Of a stretch of 64,000 nt of DNA, positions 57,401-64,000 are shown piece by piece. This stretch comes from Oceanitalea sp047302425. GTDB taxonomy: Bacteria; Actinomycetota; Actinomycetes; Actinomycetales; Actinomycetaceae. The notes below the pieces were generated by a model, which was not told the DNA's origin, ran no database searches, and worked only from the letters and a program-made list of their open reading frames with translations. The translations under genes were made by a program, and so were the position numbers. How positions within the stretch are numbered: the first letter of the stretch is position 1; every line of letters begins with the position of its first letter. The stretch is from contig NZ_CP154855.1 in assembly GCF_047302425.1 (NCBI RefSeq), forward strand, positions 2,046,001-2,110,000, written 5' to 3'.

Positions 57401-58058
57401 TGACGAACGCGACAGGCTTGTCGCCGAGCTGCTCGAACGACCCCAAGAGCGCGAACTTATCCTGCGTGACGCCGAGCTGAACGACCGAGAGCGCGTAGAA
57501 CTTGATGGCATCGTTGAGACGGCGGACGCACTCTGGCTAGCCGCCCAAGGCGCGCCCGCACTTGAAGACGACCCCGTGGCAGCAATGCTGGGTCTACTCC
57601 CTGACAGCGAATGTCGTCTCGACTCTGCCGCATTGTCTCGCGTAAGAAAGCGTGCGCAACTGAGCGTCAGTGATGTCGCCGCACGGCTGGATGAGCGAGG
57701 GTGGCAGTTCGACAAGAGCGACGTTTTCAGGTGGGAGACCCGTACAGCGGCAGACGTACCCCCCGCCGTGGTACAGGCAATCGCTGACATCCTCGGAGCA
57801 CGGGTAGACGACCTGATCTCAGCTCCGTCATCGGCTTCTCTGCCCGATCATGTAGGCGCTGTACGCGCGCATCCGCTGTTTGAACAGCTCGTCGCGCGCT
57901 GGTCGCAGGCCCGACGAGTGTCACGTGCCGTGGCTGCTGCGACGCTCGAAAGCCGGATGCTTGCGACCGTACACCGAGGGGAGCACCCGGACACAGAGCA
58001 ACTGTTGCGCTCGCTTGACGCCCTTGTCGTCTCTGTCGAGCAAGCCGATCGAGGGTGA
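57393..58058 (+). CDS. HTH (XRE-like) protein, possible anti-sigma or repressor
   Basis: A 221-residue soluble protein with no transmembrane segment. The acidic N-terminus (MNDDERDRLVAELLERPQER, then NDRERVELDGIVETADALWL) resembles small anti-sigma-type segments. The middle (about 85-140) reads as an XRE-like helix-turn-helix: LSRVRKRAQLSVSDVAARLD, KSDVFRWET, VQAIADILGARVDDLI. The C-terminal 70 residues are unassigned. ATG 57393, behind GGAGGAAGG, overlaps the sigma stop by 8 nt. Lying between a sigma factor and an ImmA/IrrE peptidase, it is the likeliest cleavage target; this is inference. Confidence 0.6.
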   Translation: MNDDERDRLVAELLERPQERELILRDAELNDRERVELDGIVETADALWLAAQGAPALEDDPVAAMLGLLPDSECRLDSAALSRVRKRAQLSVSDVAARLDERGWQFDKSDVFRWETRTAADVPPAVVQAIADILGARVDDLISAPSSASLPDHVGAVRAHPLFEQLVARWSQARRVSRAVAAATLESRMLATVHRGEHPDTEQLLRSLDALVVSVEQADRG

Positions 58059-58065
58059 GACCCGC

Positions 58066-59082
58066 ATGAACCTGGAAGGTTGTGTTGACCAGGCACTGTC
58101 CCTGCTGACGGATGATGTTCGAGCCCGTTTCGCCGGGGACCCGGTTAGCGTCCTCCGCGACGACCTTGAGCTGACTGTCAGAGCCGTCGAACACCTGGCT
58201 AGCTCCCGTGACGACGGTGGCGCGTGTGATGGCGTCTCGTTCCTCCAAGATGGGGTGATCCTGTATGCGCCCACGCCAGCGAGTCGGCGTGAGAACTTCA
58301 CACTCGCCCACGAACTTGGGCATTGGCTCGCCGAGAGGGCCCCGGACATCTATGACTGGATAGCCGACCAGGACGAGCCCGGCCGCCTTCTCGAAACCGT
58401 CTGTGACCGGATCGCCCAGCGATTGCTCTTGCCCGAGTCTGCGGCAACAGCGGTTATCGCTAACGGACCGATCAGAGCGCAGCACCTGATCGACCTCTAT
58501 AACGCCTCCCAGGCCAGCCGGCCGGTGTGCGCGATCGCTCTCGCCAAGCACCTGCCCGGCTTGGGGGCCATCGCGATCATCGACCGCTACACCGGCACCG
58601 TCACGCACGCCAGCGTCAAGCCCGACCCCGAGCAAGGTTGGCCGACGGTTTTCCCTTGGCGTGACCAGAAGCTCACTGAAGGCCACTCCCTACTCGGCCT
58701 GGCACCAGGAGCATCTGCGGCTCGGCGCCTGTCCTGGCGCACACCCTGGGGCATGCAAGCAGACTTCTACGTCGACGCCATCGGGGATGACAAGCGCGTC
58801 ATGGCCGTGTTCTGCGACCGAGACGTTTGGGAAGTCGAGCAGTTTCATGCGCCCATCCAGCGCGAGTTCGACACCCGCCCCCTGCTCACGGGGTCATGCT
58901 GCGGGACCAGTTTCGAGCGCCGTGGGTACCCCTGCTCGGACTGTGGTCAGCCGTTCTGTCCTCGTTGCGGCGACTGCCGCTGTCAGCGAGATGCCAAGCA
59001 CGCACTGACCTGCACCGAGTGCTTCCTTCAGTTCCAGCCACACCTCGTTGTCGACGGCCTCTGCGTGGACTGCCGTTCCTGA
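58066..59082 (+). CDS. ImmA/IrrE-family metallopeptidase with cysteine-rich C-terminus
   Basis: A 338-residue zinc peptidase. The catalytic HExxH motif is in ENFTLAHELGHWLAERAP (near 77-94), with the downstream helix CDRIAQRLLLPESAA. The middle region (about 150-270) is unassigned. The C-terminal 65 residues hold about 14 cysteines (PCSDCGQPFCPRCGDCRCQR, TCTECF, LCVDC), probably two or three zinc knuckles. In ICEBs1 and Deinococcus, ImmA/IrrE proteases cleave XRE-type repressors to switch on mobile-element or DNA-damage genes. ATG 58066 is 7 nt after the upstream stop, so the three genes form one operon. Confidence 0.82.
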   Translation: MNLEGCVDQALSLLTDDVRARFAGDPVSVLRDDLELTVRAVEHLASSRDDGGACDGVSFLQDGVILYAPTPASRRENFTLAHELGHWLAERAPDIYDWIADQDEPGRLLETVCDRIAQRLLLPESAATAVIANGPIRAQHLIDLYNASQASRPVCAIALAKHLPGLGAIAIIDRYTGTVTHASVKPDPEQGWPTVFPWRDQKLTEGHSLLGLAPGASAARRLSWRTPWGMQADFYVDAIGDDKRVMAVFCDRDVWEVEQFHAPIQREFDTRPLLTGSCCGTSFERRGYPCSDCGQPFCPRCGDCRCQRDAKHALTCTECFLQFQPHLVVDGLCVDCRS

Positions 59083-59084
59083 CG

Positions 59085-59113
59085 CTAACTCCACACAGCC
59101 CTATCTCGACTAC
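59085..59113 (+). promoter_or_regulatory. Second copy of the ECF-type promoter
   Basis: CTAACT (59085-59090), 16 nt, CGACTAC (59107-59113), followed by TCA and GTGAG, matching the sigma-operon promoter base for base across the conserved positions. It begins 2 bases after the metallopeptidase stop and would start transcription about 50 nt before the 51-residue gene. Confidence 0.65.
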
Positions 59114-59168
59114 TCAGTGAGAGCCCCCGCGGACGCGGACCTGGGCTGTCGGGACGGAGGTGAAGGAG

Positions 59169-59324
59169 ATGGCCAAGAACACCGGACGAGGACACCGCGT
59201 CGGTGCCGTGAAGAGCCGCAGCGAGTTCAAGCACGGCACCACATGGTTCAAGCGTGACACCGGCACTGGCCGGATTCTCAACGGCAGCCCCAACCAGCAC
59301 AAGGGCGTCCGTAACGAGAAGTAG
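59169..59324 (+). CDS. Small basic conserved protein, unknown function
   Basis: A 51-residue protein beginning MAKNTGRGHRVGAVKSRSEF and ending KGVRNEK, with 12 Lys/Arg, 3 His and only 3 acidic residues. GGAGGTGAAGGAG precedes the ATG, a strong ribosome site. Short proteins with similar GRGHR-GAVK starts and KGVR ends occur widely and have no assigned role, to my knowledge. The ECF-type promoter copy directly upstream makes it a predicted target of the island sigma factor. Confidence 0.65.
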   Translation: MAKNTGRGHRVGAVKSRSEFKHGTTWFKRDTGTGRILNGSPNQHKGVRNEK

Positions 59325-59400
59325 CCGCTGGGCCGGCGATGCCTCGGTGTCGCCGGCCACCAGCCACCGCAGCGGGCGCGCAAGCAGGACCGGATTTTCA

Positions 59401-60849
59401 GGCTCATCCGAATCCAGGGTGTAGTCGAGGTCTGAATCCGCCGACCTCGAGGAGTGATCGGGCGATGTAGTTCGTGAGATTGCGGAAGCCGAGGGCGGAC
59501 CCGCGTAGGTGCTCGAGGCGTCCGTTCATGGCTTCGGTGGGGCCGTTGGACGTGCCGGGGCGATCGAAGTAGGCCAGGACGTCGGCGGCGCGACGCTTGA
59601 GCGTGCGGCCGAGGGTGCGGAGCTCGGTCATGGGCGCCGGGACACCGCCGCTCAGGGAGTCGATCAGGCGGGTCATCAGGTCACGTGCTTTGGCCCGGTC
59701 GGGCTCGCGGTAGGCGGAGATCATGCGCTGGTAGACGGCCCAGGTGACCTCTACTTGGACGTGGTCCTCACCGGTGAACAGCGCCTCGATCCGCGTGGTC
59801 TGCTTCTGGGTGAGCAGGTCGGCGCCGGTGTGCAGGGTGCGGCGGGCGGCGTAGAGCGGGTCGCCTTTGCGGCCGCGGTGGCCATGGATGTCTTGCTGGA
59901 CGCGGCGGCGGCACTGGTCCAGAGCGTCCCCGGCCAGGCGGACGACGTGGAAGGGGTCCATGACCGCGACGGCTTCAGGTAGCTCTTCGACGGTCGCCGT
60001 CTTGAACCCGGTGAAGCCGTCCATCGCGACGACTTCGACGCCGTCGCGCCAGGCCTGCGGGCGGTCGGCGAGCCAAGTCTTGAACGCCTGCTTGGAGCGG
60101 CCCTCAACCATGTCGAGCAGCCGGGAGGGGCCGGTCCCGTCGCGGATGCCGGTGAGGTCGATGATGACGGTGACGTACTTGTCCCCGCGGCGGGTGTGGC
60201 GCCACACGTGTTCGTCGACACCGATAGCCCTCACGCCGTCGAACCGGGTCGGGTCCTCGATCAGGACTCGGCGCCCTTCGGCCAGCACCGCGGCGTTGGC
60301 GGTGTCCCACGAGACCGCCAACGCCTCGGCGATGCGGGCCACGCTCAGGTGCTGGCACACGATGCCCTCCAGCGCCCACCGCAGAGCCCGGCGCGAGAGC
60401 TTGGCTCGCGGCTCGGCCGCCGCACCGGTGTCTTGGCGCCAGACATGTCCGCACCCGGTGCACCGGTAGCGGCGCACGGTGAGCAGCAGCGTCGTGGGCC
60501 GCCAACCCAGCGGCTCGTGCGCGAGCTCACGGGTGACGGTGTCACGCGCGACGCCCTCGCAGCCGCAGCGCCGGCACCACTCATCGGGCTCCACGACTCG
60601 GCATGCCAGGACCGCGCGATCCGGCTCGAGCCGCTGCCCGATGACTTCGAGGCCGAGCTCGTCCAGGCGTGCGAACGTGGTCAGGTCAGGGCGAGCGAAG
60701 GTAGCGTCAGACACGTCGAGGTCTTCCCGATGGGTTGGCGTAGGAACCCCCATCATCGGAAGACCTCGACCCCTACCCGGCCCCCGACACGCCACTTCGC
60801 GCTGGGCGCCCGGCCGACACCGCCTCTACACCCTCATTCCGGAAGAGCC
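59401..60849 (-). mobile_element. Intact ISL3-family insertion sequence (1449 bp)
   Basis: The terminal inverted repeats are GGCTCATCCGAATCCAGGGT at 59401 and, reversed, GGCTCTTCCGGAATGAGGGT ending at 60849. They agree at most positions and continue with GTAG. A perfect 8-bp target duplication flanks them. The single transposase gene fills the element and reads without interruption, so it may be active. It separates the 51-residue gene from the Cas2-like gene. Confidence 0.92.
59404..60714 (-). CDS. ISL3-family transposase
   Basis: A 436-residue transposase. N-terminal zinc-binding domain (WCRRCGCEG and RRYRCTGCGHVWRQD, near 45-95), a helix-turn-helix (LSVARIAEALAVSWDTANAA, near 125) and the DDE core: Asp in IGVDEHVWRH, Asp in VVAMDGFTGFKTATV (near 230) and a C-terminal Glu in NGPTEAMNGRLEHLRGSALG (near 405). 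GTG 60714 is used because the reading frame upstream lacks family similarity. It is complete and lies within intact ends. Confidence 0.9.
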   Translation of the reverse strand: MSDATFARPDLTTFARLDELGLEVIGQRLEPDRAVLACRVVEPDEWCRRCGCEGVARDTVTRELAHEPLGWRPTTLLLTVRRYRCTGCGHVWRQDTGAAAEPRAKLSRRALRWALEGIVCQHLSVARIAEALAVSWDTANAAVLAEGRRVLIEDPTRFDGVRAIGVDEHVWRHTRRGDKYVTVIIDLTGIRDGTGPSRLLDMVEGRSKQAFKTWLADRPQAWRDGVEVVAMDGFTGFKTATVEELPEAVAVMDPFHVVRLAGDALDQCRRRVQQDIHGHRGRKGDPLYAARRTLHTGADLLTQKQTTRIEALFTGEDHVQVEVTWAVYQRMISAYREPDRAKARDLMTRLIDSLSGGVPAPMTELRTLGRTLKRRAADVLAYFDRPGTSNGPTEAMNGRLEHLRGSALGFRNLTNYIARSLLEVGGFRPRLHPGFG

Positions 60850-60876
60850 GATTTTCAGATACAGCAGGAGGACGAC

Positions 60877-61149
60877 ATGGCAGTTCACTGGGTCAACTAC
60901 GACCTCAACAAGACGGGACAGGACTACACCAAGCTCATCGACTACTTGAAGTCGCACCAGGGCTGGGCGAAGCCCCTCAAGAGCAGCTTCTTCGTGAAGA
61001 CATCCCTGGCAGCCAAGGAGCTACGAGACGGGATCAAGAAGCACATTGACGCGAACGACGACGTCGTTGTCGTGACCGTCACAGGTGCGTCCTGGGCGAC
61101 CTATGGACTCTCGTCGGAGTTGAACGAGTGGCTGAAGAAGAATCTCTAG
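60877..61149 (+). CDS. Cas2/VapD-like small protein (database name SinR family)
   Basis: A 90-residue protein: MAVHWVNYDLNKTGQDYTKL, LKSHQGWAKPLKSSFFVKTS, AKELRDGIKKHIDANDDVVV and TVTGASWATYGLSSELNEWL. The beta-alpha-beta pattern with an N-terminal strand ending in YDL and a WAKPLKSSF motif fits the family that databases call SinR, related in fold to Cas2 and VapD. It is unrelated to the Bacillus SinR repressor. No cas genes or CRISPR array are near. GGAGGA precedes ATG 60877. The ISL3 insertion ends 27 bp upstream, so the original promoter has been separated. Confidence 0.62.
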   Translation: MAVHWVNYDLNKTGQDYTKLIDYLKSHQGWAKPLKSSFFVKTSLAAKELRDGIKKHIDANDDVVVVTVTGASWATYGLSSELNEWLKKNL

Positions 61150-61279
61150 TGTCCGGCGCGGATCAAGGACGAGTGAGCCCTCGTCGACGGCGGTCCAACA
61201 CGTCGCCGAACCGGTGCCGAGTTCCTGAGAGTGCGTCGCGGCAACTGCCTCCGTCAAACCACCATGGAAAGGTGAATGC

Positions 61280-62074
61280 ATGGTAGCCATCTCAATCGTT
61301 GCCCTGGTCATCTCGGCCTTCGCCCTGCCATTCACCATCTGGGCAGCGCGGGCGGCCGCTAGGCAGGCGAAGGCGGCGCACGACCAGACGGAGATCCAAC
61401 GCGAGCAGGTGGCCGCCGCGCGGGAGCAGACTCAACTACAACGCGATCTCGCTCATGAGTCCCTACAGCCCTACGTGTGGGCGGACATCCAGCCAGATAT
61501 GCAGCAAGGCACCGTGATGCACGTGGTGGTGGGTAACAACGGTCCCACCGTCGCACGCAACGTGAGGGTGACGTTCGATCCACCGCTTCCAGCCGGCCAG
61601 CAACAGTCGGACAAGGTCGAGAGTGTTCAGCGGGTGCTCGCCAGCGGACTCCGCTCGCTCGCGCCGAAACGGGAAATCCGGTGGACTCTCGGTGCTGGCT
61701 ACGACCTCCTGTCCAGCGAGGAACCACAGGTCCGCACTGTGCGTGTCGAAGGCGAGGGCCCGCACGGTCCGCTGCCTGTCCTGGAGACTCAGATCGACAT
61801 CTCAGAGTGGCGTCAGGCCAGGGACGCTCCGGACGGCTCACTGCACCATGTACGTGGCGCGATCAAGGACCTCACCAAGGCCGTGGGTGGCGTAGACAAG
61901 ACGATGAAGCGTGTTGTCGATCGCTTGGATTACCCAGCGCCAGAGACGGTCGAAATCAATGAAATGAGTGACGCCTTCACCAGGCAGCAACTCGCACCGC
62001 CAGCACCCGAGGATGAGGCGGATTCCAGCACAAATCGAGCATCCCTGCCACCGTCGACGCCGGAGGAACGATAG
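61280..62074 (+). CDS. Membrane-anchored coiled-coil protein, unknown
   Basis: A 264-residue protein I do not recognise. One N-terminal transmembrane helix (MVAISIVALVISAFALPFTI, about 3-23) is followed by a basic/charged coiled coil (about 25-60, ARQAKAAHDQTEIQREQVAA). An all-beta region (about 65-180) contains PYVWADIQPD and VVGNNGPTVARNVRVTFDPP, like the Ig-type domains seen in several phage- or island-encoded single-pass proteins. The C-terminal 40 residues are disordered. GGAAAGG lies upstream of ATG 61280. The 130-bp gap before it shows nothing else. Codon use is looser than in the chromosome. Confidence 0.6.
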   Translation: MVAISIVALVISAFALPFTIWAARAAARQAKAAHDQTEIQREQVAAAREQTQLQRDLAHESLQPYVWADIQPDMQQGTVMHVVVGNNGPTVARNVRVTFDPPLPAGQQQSDKVESVQRVLASGLRSLAPKREIRWTLGAGYDLLSSEEPQVRTVRVEGEGPHGPLPVLETQIDISEWRQARDAPDGSLHHVRGAIKDLTKAVGGVDKTMKRVVDRLDYPAPETVEINEMSDAFTRQQLAPPAPEDEADSSTNRASLPPSTPEER

Positions 62075-62088
62075 CGCCTGCGGAACTC

Positions 62089-64000
62089 TCAGTGGGTGGT
62101 GCTCTCGCGTGCAGCCTCGCGAATCTGTGCTGAAGGGTGCTGCGCGGCGATGGTCAGCAGTTGAGAAACGGCTGGCACCTCCGGAGGCGTGTGGAGCCCG
62201 GAAACGACCGCCGCGGCACTCCGCCTTCCGCCAGACTTCAGGACCTTCGACAGGATTGTCGCGACTCCCTCAGATGCGCGCTCGGCAACGACCAACCTGC
62301 TCAGCCCCCTAAGCGCCGCGTCACGTACGGTTTCGTTTGCGTCACCCGCTAGAGCGAGAAGCAGTTCGGACTCTGCCTTGTCTCCGAAACGTTCAATGAT
62401 CCGCGCACTGGCAGCACGGCGAACGGTGTCGCCGCCAAGAAGGTCCCGTATCAACGGTTCGCGTGAGGCCTCATCTGCGAGAGCAGCGAGCGCTTCGGCG
62501 GCGAGGCCTCGGATGTCCTCGTCGTCATCGAAGAAGGTCCGGACTGGCTCTCGGTTCCGAAGCGCTGACGCGGCTTCGACAAGTTGTGTCTTGATTGGGT
62601 CGGCAAGCGTTGCTCCATGGATGGCGAGTACTTGCAATGCGCCAGACTGTTGCTGAGGTCTGACCCCGGGAGCCGTCAACAAAGCTTCGATACGATCCCA
62701 CCGCCCACTCGAAGGGTGCCAGACACCGAGCAGGGTCAGTGCATGGCCGGGGTCGAGACCGCCAACACTGTACGCCCCCTGGGCGGCATCCTCGATGAGA
62801 TTGTCGATGACGCTGCACAGTCGGTCAGTAAGAGCATTGACTGCATCGGAGGGCAGCGTTCGCACGTCGTCGATGGCTTCGAAGACGATCAACTCCCCGG
62901 CCCGGGCTCGTTGAAGGACTTGCTCGCGACTCTCGACTACTGCAGGAGCAGCGACCCTCAAGAAGGCCTCGCGTAGGTAGGCGGCGTCGCCGTCAGATCG
63001 GTTCGCTGCGCGCTGACGGTCACTCTCACGCCACGCGGATGCGGGGATCGTATGGATCAGCCGGGCGAGGGTCTGCGCGGTTCCGTCGTCGGTGACCGGG
63101 GGCTGGTCGAGGAAGTAGTCGATCACGTTGTGAAGGGCGTCCTCGCTCAACGTCCGCACCATGGCCTTCAGCAGATCGATGATCTTGTAGAGCACGATGA
63201 ATGTAGGCCGGGCACGTTCCAGGTAGGCCTGTGGCTCTTGGAGCATCGCTAGCGCCCACGCACAGATTTCGTCGGCGCGTGCTGGTTCGAGAACGTCGCC
63301 GGCGGCCGTCAGTAGTTCGATATCTGCCAAAGCGGTCGTTCGAGTCGATCGAGACAAGTCCACACTGCTCGCCGCGATCCTGGCGGCCATCGTTGGACCC
63401 GTGCGTACGATGTGTCGAGTCGCGCGCCCAGTTCTCTTGCTGTCACCGGAGAGACGGAGAAGAGTCAGCCGGCCGGCGACCCTGTCGGGATCATCCGTGG
63501 GGCCGGTGGTGACAAGGAAGTGCTCCGCGAGAGCGCCAATTGCGCCACGCCACCCGTCATGATCACCAGCGCACGAGGCTAGCAACGCCGCGGAAAGCAG
63601 GCGCTTGTGGGCAGTGTCCGAGCCCCCGATCCGAATCGACGCATCCTCGCTCCATCCCCGGAACTCCTCAGAGAGATGAGCGGATAGCCCATAGGACATC
63701 ACCTGGGTTCTCCACCACGACGCTGGGTTGTCGCTGCGCTGGATGATGTTGGCGATGTCGCCCTGCATCCAGCCGCTGGCCCTGAACGACGTCAGCGCAC
63801 ACGCGCCCGCGATGGCCGCAGCCGTGACGTCTGACGGTGCCTCTCGATGGATTCGCTGGGTCTTCATCGCGAGGTCGAAAGCCTCCTCGTGTCGTCCGAC
63901 CTCCAGCAGCGCCCGTGCTCGTTGAGCTTCTAGCCATGCGTGATCCACTGAGGAGTAGTCGTCATGTGCCAGGGCGCCCTGAAGCACTTGGAGCGCCGTA
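62089..64000 (-). CDS. HEAT-repeat protein, 5'-truncated by window edge
   Basis: At least 632 residues on the minus strand; the frame is still open at 64,000, so the GTG at 63987 may be internal. The C-terminal 250 residues carry HEAT-like helical pairs (DDDEDIRGLAAEALAALADE, TVRRAASARIIERFGDKAES, NETVRDAALRGLSRLVVAER). The N-terminal visible part (LEAQRARALLEVGRHEEAFD) looks like tetratricopeptide-type helices. No catalytic motif is visible in the part seen; an enzymatic or NTPase domain could lie beyond the edge. It is convergent with the coiled-coil protein, 14 bp apart. Confidence 0.65.
   Translation of the reverse strand, partial: TALQVLQGALAHDDYSSVDHAWLEAQRARALLEVGRHEEAFDLAMKTQRIHREAPSDVTAAAIAGACALTSFRASGWMQGDIANIIQRSDNPASWWRTQVMSYGLSAHLSEEFRGWSEDASIRIGGSDTAHKRLLSAALLASCAGDHDGWRGAIGALAEHFLVTTGPTDDPDRVAGRLTLLRLSGDSKRTGRATRHIVRTGPTMAARIAASSVDLSRSTRTTALADIELLTAAGDVLEPARADEICAWALAMLQEPQAYLERARPTFIVLYKIIDLLKAMVRTLSEDALHNVIDYFLDQPPVTDDGTAQTLARLIHTIPASAWRESDRQRAANRSDGDAAYLREAFLRVAAPAVVESREQVLQRARAGELIVFEAIDDVRTLPSDAVNALTDRLCSVIDNLIEDAAQGAYSVGGLDPGHALTLLGVWHPSSGRWDRIEALLTAPGVRPQQQSGALQVLAIHGATLADPIKTQLVEAASALRNREPVRTFFDDDEDIRGLAAEALAALADEASREPLIRDLLGGDTVRRAASARIIERFGDKAESELLLALAGDANETVRDAALRGLSRLVVAERASEGVATILSKVLKSGGRRSAAAVVSGLHTPPEVPAVSQLLTIAAQHPSAQIREAARESTTH

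Larger units (their letters stand above)
59393..60857. repeat. 8-bp target-site duplication flanking the ISL3 element
   Basis: GATTTTCA occurs at 59393-59400 and again at 60850-60857, exactly abutting the two ends of the insertion sequence. Eight base pairs is the usual ISL3 duplication. Confidence 0.92.
52479..64000. mobile_element. Putative genomic island at tRNA-Pro (right end outside window)
   Basis: From the tRNA-Pro 3' end to the window edge, the housekeeping genes stop and transposases, a relaxase/helicase remnant and unlinked cargo genes take over. From about 56,650 the DNA has visibly lower GC and looser codon use than the chromosome to the left. No integrase and no right attachment repeat are visible, so excision as one unit cannot be claimed. 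It may be a decayed integrative conjugative element layered with insertion sequences. Confidence 0.55.

Noticed and set aside
61150..61279. An extra small gene or a third ECF-type promoter before the coiled-coil protein
   Set aside because: No frame with a ribosome site, and the GCAACT present there is not followed by the CTATCTCGAC block at the right distance.
52479..64000. A right attachment repeat of tRNA-Pro
   Set aside because: No second copy of the tRNA 3' half was seen up to the window edge.

Overview
The window is high-GC DNA from an actinobacterium. WhiA, RbpA, a PdtaR-type ANTAR regulator, OpcA beside zwf, and the tkt-tal-pgi-zwf-opcA-pgl block divergent from ctaB all point to Actinomycetota, most likely Micrococcales. 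The genus cannot be fixed from this sequence. Both edges cut genes: a manganese catalase on the left and a HEAT-repeat protein on the right.

Bases 1 to about 52,480 are ordinary chromosome. In order: Mn catalase and a flavin oxidoreductase; a tRNA with anticodon CAA; pdtaR; a thioesterase; polA; a methyltransferase; pfkA; rpsA; pcp-coaE; uvrB; a TerC-family gene behind a probable manganese riboswitch; a metallo-beta-lactamase-fold hydrolase; uvrA; an OsmC-like protein; uvrC-rapZ-yvcK-whiA; gap-pgk-tpiA; secG-rbpA; the pentose phosphate operon on the minus strand; ctaB-xerD; an MT0933-type small protein; parA-scpA-scpB-rluB-tyrA-cmk-plsC; an ABC exporter pair; a divergent two-component system; der and a membrane protein; an SDR; and tRNA-Pro(GGG). 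Glycolysis, the pentose phosphate pathway and nucleotide excision repair are therefore nearly complete here. Many genes have a TANNNT-like -10 box only 6-7 nt before the start codon and no Shine-Dalgarno, so they are probably leaderless. Five intergenic spaces carry a private 18-bp repeat family.

From tRNA-Pro to the right edge the sequence changes to accessory DNA: an IS481-type transposase remnant, a dead IS3-family element, a relaxase/helicase that has lost its relaxase domain, an intact ISL3-family element with an 8-bp target duplication, and lower-GC cargo. The cargo includes an ECF-type sigma factor, an HTH protein and an ImmA/IrrE metallopeptidase with a cysteine-rich tail, in one operon. 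The same two-part promoter (CTAACT, 16 nt, CGACTAC) lies before the sigma operon and before a 51-residue basic protein gene. This suggests a self-contained sigma regulon on the island, the best candidate here for an undescribed system. A Cas2/VapD-like small protein, a membrane-anchored coiled-coil protein and the HEAT-repeat protein follow.
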